Positions 1-6,052 of a DNA stretch of 50,662 nt are shown here, piece after piece (position 1 is the stretch's first letter; each line of letters starts with the position of its first letter). Location of the stretch: positions 1 through 50,662 of the forward strand of contig JAFTVM010000046.1 in assembly GCA_017465745.1 (NCBI GenBank). Reading direction: 5' to 3'. The DNA is from Oscillospiraceae bacterium. Its GTDB lineage: Bacteria; Bacillota; Clostridia; Oscillospirales; Oscillospiraceae. Below the pieces are notes generated by a model that saw nothing but the letters and a program-made list of their open reading frames with translations, did no database searches and was not told where the DNA came from. The position numbers and the translations under genes were made by a program.

Positions 1-31
1 ACCGCTTATTCCGGAAAGGTGGAGAGATAAT

Positions 32-172
32 ATGAAAGTTGTGATCGTAGGTGGTGTGGCAGGCGGAGCCACCGCAGCAGCAAGAATCCGCAGACTGGAC
101 GAGCAGGCTGAAATCGTTGTATTCGAGAGGTCAGGCTTTATACAACACTTATCTGGAGATGTGAGACGATGA
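32..172 (+). pseudogene. N-terminal remnant of an FAD/NAD(P)-dependent CoA-disulfide reductase-type oxidoreductase
   Basis: The 46-residue frame starts at an ATG preceded by GGTGGAGAG. Its first 37 residues read like the Rossmann FAD-binding start of the CoA-disulfide reductase/NADH oxidase family ([20 protein letters not shown], then [11 protein letters not shown]). In intact members this continues into a Cys-containing redox motif over more than 440 residues. Here homology stops after about base 140 and the frame closes nine residues later. This is a truncated remnant, without the redox Cys, the NAD domain or the dimerisation domain. It lies just left of the proposed attachment site, so this flank has also been rearranged. 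Confidence 0.7.
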
Positions 173-216
173 TCAAAATACTGTTTGTTTGCCACGGCAC
201 AAATTCCTGCAAGTAG
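169..216 (+). pseudogene. 5' fragment of a low-molecular-weight protein tyrosine phosphatase gene (left end of integrated element)
   Basis: The ATG at 169 follows a plausible Shine-Dalgarno (CTGGAG). Its first ten codons give [10 protein letters not shown], the same peptide that begins the intact phosphatase at 9016. The frame then reads TNSCK and stops at 214-216. All five base differences from 9016-9045 are silent. I read this as the original 5' end of the phosphatase gene left at the left junction when an element inserted into it. A decayed paralogue would be the alternative. Confidence 0.65.
184..194 (+). other. Candidate attL core
   Basis: TTTGTTTGCCA here is identical to 9031-9041. It lies within codons 6-9 of the truncated phosphatase start, with a second identical 11-bp block (ATGATCAAAAT) just upstream. 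Confidence 0.55.
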
Positions 217-286
217 GAAAATGCCTAGAGCCGCAACGGATTTTCGGATTGAAGCCTCTGCGCCTACACCACGCTTACACCAAACT

Positions 287-304
287 ATTTGTAAGCATTT
301 GTAA
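287..304 (+). repeat. Two ATTTGTAA direct repeats near the left junction (possible integrase arm sites)
   Basis: ATTTGTAA occurs at 287-294 and 297-304, a 10-bp period, about 100 bp inside the left junction, and the second copy runs on into CCAACA. The right end carries the related TTTTTACCAA pair. Tyrosine integrases of the Tn916 type bind such direct repeats through an N-terminal arm-binding domain. The role is inferred from position only. Confidence 0.35.
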
Positions 305-349
305 CCAACATTTGAGCCTTGATTTGACGAAAAAACAGCATATAAACCC

Positions 350-380
350 AAGCCCGGCGGGAGTTGATCCCGCCGGGCTT
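350..380 (+). repeat. GC-rich hairpin, upstream copy of a pair flanking the GIY-YIG gene
   Basis: AAGCCCGGCGGG (350-361) and CCCGCCGGGCTT (369-380) form a perfect 12-bp stem with a 7-nt loop. There is no T run on the right, so it is not a standard rightward terminator. An almost identical hairpin lies at 1451-1484 beyond the next gene. The 217-584 interval otherwise holds only the palindrome at 516-541 and no convincing ORF. Confidence 0.7.
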
Positions 381-515
381 GCTGCGTATTGGGACAGGAG
401 TGGCATTGACAATGGTACAGATATTGCGTACCAAATCTATATGATTGTCAACGGTGAAGTATCTGGCCACATCCCTGGTGATCCCCCAAAAGGCTTTTTC
501 GCTCTTGATTGTATT

Positions 516-541
516 CTAATAATCATTATAATAATTATTAG
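516..541 (+). promoter_or_regulatory. Near-perfect 26-bp A+T palindrome upstream of the GIY-YIG gene
   Basis: CTAATAAT at the left end mirrors ATTATTAG at the right, and the whole 26 bp reads the same on both strands apart from one mismatched pair. It ends 43 bp before the start codon of the next gene. That is a typical position for an operator, but no regulator is identified. Confidence 0.45.
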
Positions 542-584
542 AACAGAGCTCGTTATATGCTTGAAAGTGCAGGGAGAGAGAAAT

Positions 585-1415
585 ATGGCAATCAGCAAAA
601 AGCTTGAGATGATATACCACAATGGCCAGCCCGATGGCATCCGCTCCATCCGGCGCCATCTGTCCACCATGACCACTTACGTGATTCCACGTCCGCTGCT
701 GTCCGAAGCGAAGAAGCTCACCGGCATCAATCGCCCCGGCATCTACTATCTCATCAGTGAGAATGATGACAATAAGATCGCTCAGATCTATGTGGGCCAG
801 ACCAGAAACGGCGTCAGCCGACTGGACGATCACAACCGATCCAAGGACTTCTGGAACAAGGCGATCATGTTCCTGGCGGACAGCAAGACCTTCTCCCTGG
901 ATATGATCAGCGGCCTTGAAGCTTATGCCATCAGCAAGGCCACGGAATCCCGGCGGTACAAGGTGGAGAATACCGTCAATCCCAAGTATGAAATCGATGA
1001 ATATGATCTTCCGCTGATCGAGGAAGTATACGAGGAGATCAAGTTCATCATGGCAACCCAGGGCTATAAGATGGAGAACTCCAAGACCGCTATGGATGCC
1101 GCCAATGTGCTGCACACCACGAGAAATGGCGTCCAGGCCTTCGGTATTTACGACGGCGAGAAATTCGAGGTCCTGGAAGGCTCCGAGGTCGATATGGGCA
1201 GAAAGTGCCACTCCGACAAGATGGAGCAGCACCGCCAGACCGCCATTCAGAACGGCAATATTTCCAGCATCGGCGGCAAGTTTAAGCTGAATGTATCCGT
1301 TTCCTTTACATCCCCCAGCTCCGCCGCCATGTTTGTCCTGGGCGGCAGCACCAACGGCTGGGTCGAGTGGAAGAATAAGGACGGCAAGACGCTGGACGAG
1401 TTGTATCGGAAATAA
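585..1415 (+). CDS. GIY-YIG nuclease family protein with C-terminal DUF4357
   Basis: The 276-residue protein starts at the ATG behind AGGGAGAGAG; the frame is open further upstream but without a ribosome site. Residues 52-54 are GIY and 69-71 are YVG (the YIG position), followed by R79 and a glutamate near residue 110, in keeping with the GIY-YIG nuclease fold. The C-terminal 50 residues match DUF4357, with SPSSAAMFVLGGSTNGWVEW and GKTLDEL. Proteins of this architecture are found on mobile islands and near restriction or defence genes, but their substrate is not established. It stands alone between two matching hairpins, next to an A+T palindrome, like a self-contained cargo cassette. Confidence 0.8.
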   Translation: MAISKKLEMIYHNGQPDGIRSIRRHLSTMTTYVIPRPLLSEAKKLTGINRPGIYYLISENDDNKIAQIYVGQTRNGVSRLDDHNRSKDFWNKAIMFLADSKTFSLDMISGLEAYAISKATESRRYKVENTVNPKYEIDEYDLPLIEEVYEEIKFIMATQGYKMENSKTAMDAANVLHTTRNGVQAFGIYDGEKFEVLEGSEVDMGRKCHSDKMEQHRQTAIQNGNISSIGGKFKLNVSVSFTSPSSAAMFVLGGSTNGWVEWKNKDGKTLDELYRK

Positions 1416-1450
1416 GAATTTTTCATCAGTAACTTCATAATGACCAGACT

Positions 1451-1484
1451 AAGCCCGGCGGGGGTTTGAACTCCCGCCGGGCTT
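1451..1484 (+). repeat. GC-rich hairpin, downstream copy of the pair flanking the GIY-YIG gene
   Basis: The arms AAGCCCGGCGGG (1451-1462) and CCCGCCGGGCTT (1473-1484) are identical to those at 350-380; the loop is longer. Sequence after both copies is also alike (TTGTTGTGTGTTG here, TTGCTGCGTATTG there). Lying 35 bp after the stop codon, it could act as a terminator. Confidence 0.7.
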
Positions 1485-1646
1485 GTTGTGTGTTGAGCAA
1501 AAAAGTGTGATGGATATCACCCAACATCATCATCAATAATTTGCGATCTAGGGAGAGGTGATGTTGCGTTGCTTCAAGAATCTTTCGGTAGGTTGGATAT
1601 CACTAGTGAATATTTTGTCAATTAACCAGATACAGTACAGCTTGTA

Positions 1647-1682
1647 AAATCCCTCCTGCAGAGTATTTGACAGGAGGGATTT
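1647..1682 (-). terminator. Probable intrinsic terminator of the leftward cargo operon
   Basis: AAATCCCTCCTG (1647-1658) pairs perfectly with CAGGAGGGATTT (1671-1682) around a 12-nt loop. It lies 25 bp beyond the stop codon of the small leftward ORF. The leftward transcript leaves the stem into TTTACAAGC, a weak U-tract. The 1485-1646 interval shows nothing else I can name. Confidence 0.6.
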
Positions 1683-1707
1683 GCGGTTTGTCCTGAAAAT
1701 AGAACAC

Positions 1708-1944
1708 TCAGGAATTCAGCTTGTCGTGCAGTGCTTTCAGTTTTTCAAGATTGCTTCTGGAAAGACCGCTGGTTTTTTCGGGCGCAGGGTCATCCTGGGG
1801 CATATTGACTATCCATATCAATCTGCGGTGTCCCTGTCGGTTCGGAATCCATTGGGGTTTTACAATAGATAGGGAAAGGATAGTGCCAAGGGCAGGACGA
1901 TCCATATCACTGTAGGGAGCAATGAAGTTATCGATATGCATCAT
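1708..1944 (-). CDS. Small hypothetical protein overlapping the end of the membrane protein gene
   Basis: This 78-residue frame begins at ATGATG inside the last codons of the upstream gene, overlapping it by 17 bp in another frame. The sequence has ordinary composition, with basic and aromatic residues in the middle and a helical C-terminus (LSRSNLEKLKALHDKLNS). I recognise no family. The overlap suggests translational coupling, although the same frame extends upstream without a stop, so a frameshifted C-terminal extension of the membrane protein is also possible. A hairpin terminator follows 25 bp downstream, in keeping with it being the last gene of the operon. Confidence 0.45.
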   Translation of the reverse strand: MMHIDNFIAPYSDMDRPALGTILSLSIVKPQWIPNRQGHRRLIWIVNMPQDDPAPEKTSGLSRSNLEKLKALHDKLNS

Positions 1945-3520
1945 CTTCAATAAGTTTCTTGAGGTTTTTCTCGCTTGCTTGTCCAATTTGATAATTTATA
2001 TAGGCCTCGCTCCATTGCAGTTTGTATAATGGTTCGTCTGCCCTTTCGATGCACTCTCGATCTCGCTTTGGCAACACCCAGCGAATATCAGAAGCATATT
2101 TCTCATAAAACTTATAAACCAATTTAGTACGAATTCGCTTTACTGCCTCATTTGCAGGAAGTCGTGTTAACTCGGCGTCGTCTTTACAGCAATAATCAAT
2201 TGCTTCTCGCAAAATCTTGTCAAACGCACATGTCATCATAGAATAGCCATCGTCAGTAGGCAAATACAGCAGACAGCTATTTCCGCAAATTTTAGCATTA
2301 AAATGATTCACGAGCTCATCTTCAATCACAGGTTTTGCTGCCTTAAACAGGTCTTCCTGTGATGTAACCGGTGCATATGACAAGTTATAGCCAAAAGGTG
2401 CATATATTTTCGAACCTGGTTGTGGCACAAGGGTTCCGTATGGACATATAAAAATGCTAAATGTTTTTTCCCCAACCAATGATTTCAATGAATACTCATA
2501 GATATGCAGGATTCCTAGCTCAGAGACATCCACAGACCGGACACTGCTGGGTTCCCTTCGGCACCAGTATGCATGGCCTTCGCCATCGCGGATTAACTCA
2601 ACAAATGCTTTAACATCCTTAATTGTTTGCAAACAAATGGGAAGAGTGGGAATTAACCCATATTGGAGTGCAGTCGGATTGAATGAATTTGTTAGTTTCT
2701 CTCTCTCGGCAAGTTCTGCCATACCAGGGAGCAGATAGTGATTGTTTTTTGCCAAGCTTTCAGCAAAAGCTTTATTTAACGAATTACCCTCCAGGGAACT
2801 GTATGCCCCTAAAATTTGATAATGCTTTTCATCAATATATCGAATACGGCCAAAGACTGAAGGTATCGGATTGCTTTTTTCTGCGCCTAAATATCGGTAG
2901 TTTTGGTCTAATTCTTTTTTCCAGTTTGCTGCATTTGATGTGGGTGCCGGAATAATTTCCAACCACGTATTGATATCAAAAGGCTTCGGTAAGCTAGGAT
3001 AAATCCCTGCAGGAATAGAGGAAGAAATAACTAGCGGCTCGTCCGTGTGTAAAATATTTATACGGTATCCTTTTTCGTCAACTGTAAAGGATCCCTCCAC
3101 ATGAACAAATTTCCCATCAAGTTCGCGTGAGAGTTGCGGCACAGCTTTTAGATTTGTTACCTCTATAGCGCAAGAAGCATCTCTCTTCGGATCTGCGCGA
3201 CTGGTTGTGTTAGCCATATTTGTTGTGGTTTCTTTTGTATCTTGTACTACTTCAACGTTACTACAAACCCTATTAGATAAACATGTTGCAACAATCGGCA
3301 GAACGAATACGCAAGCGTCACACAGCCATTCAAAAAAGTTGTTCATTGTTCCGAAAAACAAAACGGCAGTGAAGGCCCGCATTAACCAATCAAGAATAAA
3401 AAACGGGAGAATAATGATTTTGCGAATCTTCCCAGTTTTAGCATAAACAGCTTTAATAATACTCAGCGGAACCACAACTGAAACAATCACTTGCAAAATG
3501 ACGTCAATAATAAAAGTCAT
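1928..3520 (-). CDS. Hypothetical membrane-anchored protein, element cargo
   Basis: The 530-residue protein starts with GGGGAGGG ahead of the ATG. The N-terminus has a hydrophobic segment at about residues 3-22 and a hydrophobic stretch at about 36-84 that could hold one or two more membrane helices. A polar linker at about 90-115 follows, then some 410 soluble residues with several cysteines. No motif links it to a family I know. The gene is much richer in A+T than the flanking chromosome. It is the middle gene of a leftward set: a broken coiled-coil gene ends 67 bp upstream and a small ORF overlaps its end. The layout of membrane anchor plus large soluble domain on an island resembles cargo such as defence effectors or sensors, but that is only analogy. 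Confidence 0.6.
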   Translation of the reverse strand: MTFIIDVILQVIVSVVVPLSIIKAVYAKTGKIRKIIILPFFILDWLMRAFTAVLFFGTMNNFFEWLCDACVFVLPIVATCLSNRVCSNVEVVQDTKETTTNMANTTSRADPKRDASCAIEVTNLKAVPQLSRELDGKFVHVEGSFTVDEKGYRINILHTDEPLVISSSIPAGIYPSLPKPFDINTWLEIIPAPTSNAANWKKELDQNYRYLGAEKSNPIPSVFGRIRYIDEKHYQILGAYSSLEGNSLNKAFAESLAKNNHYLLPGMAELAEREKLTNSFNPTALQYGLIPTLPICLQTIKDVKAFVELIRDGEGHAYWCRREPSSVRSVDVSELGILHIYEYSLKSLVGEKTFSIFICPYGTLVPQPGSKIYAPFGYNLSYAPVTSQEDLFKAAKPVIEDELVNHFNAKICGNSCLLYLPTDDGYSMMTCAFDKILREAIDYCCKDDAELTRLPANEAVKRIRTKLVYKFYEKYASDIRWVLPKRDRECIERADEPLYKLQWSEAYINYQIGQASEKNLKKLIEDDAYR

Positions 3521-3587
3521 ATATATCCCTCCCCAATAGTGATCCCAATCTCATTAATCTACCGGTACGATATGGCCCCGGTTGTAA

Positions 3588-4106
3588 TTATCGAATAACT
3601 GACCATAACCGCCGCTGTGCGTGCAATCTTTGGGCATAGTCGCTAAGACGATTAAAGCGTTCAGTCAAGTTTTCTTTTTGTGTACGCTTTTCTTTTGACC
3701 AGCACCACTTAAATTTAGATAGATCCCCTTCGACTTGTTTTATTTCTTGTGTAATTTTATGTATTTGCCGATCGAGCGCACATATCATCGGGCTACTCTC
3801 AGCGTTTTTTTGGTTAAGCTTTCCCGCCAACGTTTGAGCCTCTTTAGCATACAGTCTCTCTAAAGCTTGAGCATAATTAAGATCGTGCTTACGAATAAGG
3901 ACAGGTTCTAAGTCAAAACGAAATTGAACCTGTTTGAAAATTTGTTGTGCCAAGGGTTTTAGAATACCGCTGCGCAATTTACATTCTTCACGATCACAGA
4001 AACTGATATCTTTGGCACATTTCCTGGCTTCCTCTTGAATTTCCATGAATTCATCGGAATTTCGCAAATTAGAAGGGTATTCTCTAATGACTTGATTTGT
4101 TGGCAT
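3588..4106 (-). pseudogene. Coiled-coil-rich hypothetical protein, 5' end removed by IS110 insertion
   Basis: The readable host part begins near 4095 (REYPSNLRNSDEF) and runs about 165 residues to the stop at 3588. It is rich in Glu, Lys, Gln and Leu with long predicted helices (RQIHKITQEIKQVEGDL, KENLTERFNRL). The frame stays open on the far side of 4106, but there it is only the reverse complement of the transposase gene. The first ATG on the junction side is at 4106. The missing 5' part is not visible beyond the IS. It probably formed an operon with the membrane protein gene downstream. The function is unknown. Confidence 0.55.
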
Positions 4107-5420
4107 CGATGTGAGCAGCAAAAACAATGTTGTCTGTCTCATGAAGCCGGACGGAACCAAATTCAGTACATTCTCTGTGCAAAACAACCTGGGCGGTGCT
4201 AAAATACTCTCAGAGAAGATCGTGTCGGCACTGGACAAGCTCCAGCTGGGCGAAGTGACCATCGGTATGGAGGCAACCTCTATCTATGGCGACAGCCTGG
4301 TCTACGCCCTCCGGGAGGATGGCAAGCTAGGCCGTTATCAACGAAAGATCCATGTCCTCAACCCCAAGCAGGTTCGCAAGTTCAAAGAAGCTTATCCGGA
4401 TCTACCTAAGAATGACTTTGTGGATGCCTTCGTCATTGCTGACCATCTCAGATTCGGCAGAATTGCTTCGGAGGTCTACATGGATGACTACCGCTACCGT
4501 TCCCTGCAAACCTTGACCAGAGCCAGATTTGATGCCGTTCAGAATCTGACCAGAGAGAAACAGCGCTTTGCAAACTATCTGTTCCTAAAATGCTCCGGTA
4601 TTGCTCAGGACAAAGACATACCCAATACCAGTGCGACTACACTGGCACTCATGGAAGCCTTTGAATCCGTAGATGATCTGGCAAACTGTGACCTTGAGAC
4701 CTTGACTGCTTTTGTGTCTGCTGCGGGCCGAGGTCGGTTCGCTGACCCGGAAGCAACAGCGCAGGCTATACAAGCTGCTGCCAGAGGTTCCTACAGGCTG
4801 CCAAAAACTGTCAATGACTCCATTAACCAAGCTATGTCTGTCTCCATTGCTTCTATGCGAGCACTAGAGAGTCAGATCAAGGTGCTGGAGAAAGCCATTG
4901 AACAGCAATTCCAGATTATCCCCAACACCTTGACCTCTATCCCAGGTATCGGTCCGGTCTACTCTGCCGGTATCATCGCTGAGATTGGCGACATCCGCCG
5001 CTTTGAATCTCAGGCTTCTGTTGCCAAGTACGCAGGACTTGTCTGGACACAGCACCAGTCCGGCGACTTTGAAGCTCAGAATACAAGAATGATCAAATCC
5101 GGCAACCGTTACCTTCGCTACTACCTGCTGGAAGCCGCCAACTCCGTGAGAAGATGCGACTCCGAGTTCCGGCGCTACTATGACCTCAAATTCCATGAGG
5201 TCAATAAGTTCCAGCATAAACGCGCACTCGCTTTAACTGCCAGAAAACTGGTTCGTGTTGTCTTTCGACTGCTGAAGGACAACCGCCTGTATACCGTGTC
5301 GGAGAGCTGATTGCAGCAGCTTCTCTAGGCGTTAAACAGGCCCTGTCGAAAAACGCAGTTGGCAGGGCTTTGGTTGGTGTACGCTTTTTTGCCGATACTG
5401 GCCGGCTTTGGACACTAACT
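4087..5420 (+). mobile_element. IS110-family insertion sequence, boundaries approximate
   Basis: Host coding sequence runs to within about 10 bp of the transposase start, so the left end must be close to 4087-4095. The right end lies somewhere after the transposase stop, before the leftward promoter at 5487. The roughly 110-180 bp 3' non-coding segment contains a hairpin (GCCCTG at 5340-5345 with CAGGGC at 5363-5368). IS110 elements carry a bridge RNA in a non-coding end. With essentially no left end here, that RNA would have to be in the right end, as in the IS1111 subgroup, or the left end has been lost. Confidence 0.55.
4111..5310 (+). CDS. IS110 family transposase, probably inactivated at its start
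   Basis: The protein has the N-terminal DEDD (RuvC-like) domain and the C-terminal Tnp_20 domain (SIPGIGPVYSAGIIAEIGDI, then KSGNRYLRYYLLEAAN with the serine). The only start open from here is GTG at 4111, giving 399 residues without the first catalytic Asp of the GIDVS motif. That Asp codon is at 4108-4110. Upstream in the same frame the sequence reads ATG ACT TGA, then FVGIDVSS, so a nonsense codon at position 3 separates a natural-looking ATG at 4087 from the body. The transposase as encoded should lack a metal-binding residue and be inactive unless the stop is bypassed. Confidence 0.8.
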   Translation: MSSKNNVVCLMKPDGTKFSTFSVQNNLGGAKILSEKIVSALDKLQLGEVTIGMEATSIYGDSLVYALREDGKLGRYQRKIHVLNPKQVRKFKEAYPDLPKNDFVDAFVIADHLRFGRIASEVYMDDYRYRSLQTLTRARFDAVQNLTREKQRFANYLFLKCSGIAQDKDIPNTSATTLALMEAFESVDDLANCDLETLTAFVSAAGRGRFADPEATAQAIQAAARGSYRLPKTVNDSINQAMSVSIASMRALESQIKVLEKAIEQQFQIIPNTLTSIPGIGPVYSAGIIAEIGDIRRFESQASVAKYAGLVWTQHQSGDFEAQNTRMIKSGNRYLRYYLLEAANSVRRCDSEFRRYYDLKFHEVNKFQHKRALALTARKLVRVVFRLLKDNRLYTVSES

Positions 5421-5486
5421 ATTGAAAAATTGTTTTCATTCGTCTATTGACATCACACCATTAGACTTTACGGGCAATCTAAAACA

Positions 5487-5515
5487 ATTATAAACGAAAA
5501 AGCTACGAATTTCAA
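5487..5515 (-). promoter_or_regulatory. Leftward sigma-A promoter behind the IS110 copy
   Basis: Read leftward, TTGAAA (5510-5515) and TATAAT (5487-5492) are separated by 17 bp. It points at the IS110 and the truncated coiled-coil gene beyond it. It may therefore be the original promoter of the cargo operon, now separated from its genes by the insertion. Confidence 0.5.
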
Positions 5516-5549
5516 TAATTTAGCAAAACGAATGAATCATATGCATTAG

Positions 5550-5580
5550 CCTCCGGTTTCGACCGGAGGATTTCTTTTTT
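5550..5580 (+). terminator. Strong intrinsic terminator
   Basis: CCTCCGGT, a TTCG tetraloop and ACCGGAGG are followed by ATTTCTTTTTT. It insulates the replication region from rightward transcription coming out of the IS110 copy. Confidence 0.8.
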
Positions 5581-5645
5581 GCCATTAGGTGAAATTTTTT
5601 GTTTGAAGGTGTTTCGTTTTTGGGGCAAAAGCGTGCGGTAGGTAA

Positions 5646-5847
5646 GTGAAAGGAAAAATTCTTTCGTTGAGGGTTGACTTTGACCCCCTCAAATGTCCGG
5701 ATATGTGAAAGGACTTTTTCTCAACAAATCTGACTACGGAATCTCCTATTTAGGTGACTGCCATAGGCATCACCCAAATGGGGTGTTGAAGGTTTTTTTG
5801 AATCAAGGTTTACAAATTGGTCCTTGAAGGTCGGAATTAGTGAAGGA
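5646..5847 (+). repeat. Three iteron-like GTGAA(A)GGA repeats, possible replication origin
   Basis: GTGAAAGGA occurs at 5646-5654 and 5705-5713, and GTGAAGGA at 5840-5847, each followed by a pyrimidine-rich TTTCT-type tract that can fold back. Between them lie an inverted repeat (TTGAGGG 5667-5673, CCCTCAA 5686-5692) and a hairpin around GGTGACTGCC/GGCATCACC (5753-5774). The stretch is A+T-rich and sits just upstream of a RepA-like ATPase. This is the usual layout of an iteron origin, though three imperfect copies are few. No protein-coding gene is convincing between 5311 and 6052. Confidence 0.4.
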
Positions 5848-5881
5848 ACTTTCTTTCAGCCGTACCTTGATAACTGAATAC

Positions 5882-5979
5882 CCGTCATCCGGGGGACCAC
5901 AACCGCGAAGACGCTGCACCTACACAGACGAGCGTGAAATGCCGGTGAGAACCACGGGCGCAAATCTACTGGATGACGG
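5882..5979 (+). ncRNA. Candidate structured RNA upstream of the rep gene
   Basis: CCGTCATCC (5882-5890) pairs exactly with GGATGACGG (5971-5979), enclosing an inner helix ACGCT/AGCGT (5911-5915 with 5931-5935) and a further short GCC/GGGC pairing near 5941-5960. The composition is GC-rich, unlike the A+T-rich DNA just upstream, and there is no good ORF. It could be a leader that controls rep, a counter-transcript target or a riboswitch. I do not recognise its class. Confidence 0.45.
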
Positions 5980-6052
5980 CCTACAAGACAAAAACATCGG
6001 AGGGATACAACCATGTTCTTAATCAAAACACAACGAAGGGAGGGAAAGCATC

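Noticed and set aside
189-584. N-terminal extension of the GIY-YIG protein from an upstream start
   Set aside because: The frame is open but no ribosome site precedes 189, the peptide is of low quality (an isoleucine run from the A+T palindrome), and AGGGAGAG sits correctly before 585.
5840-6022. 60-residue frame before the rep gene
   Set aside because: It coincides with the structured RNA candidate; GTG start without a good site and a Pro/Arg-rich peptide with no family.
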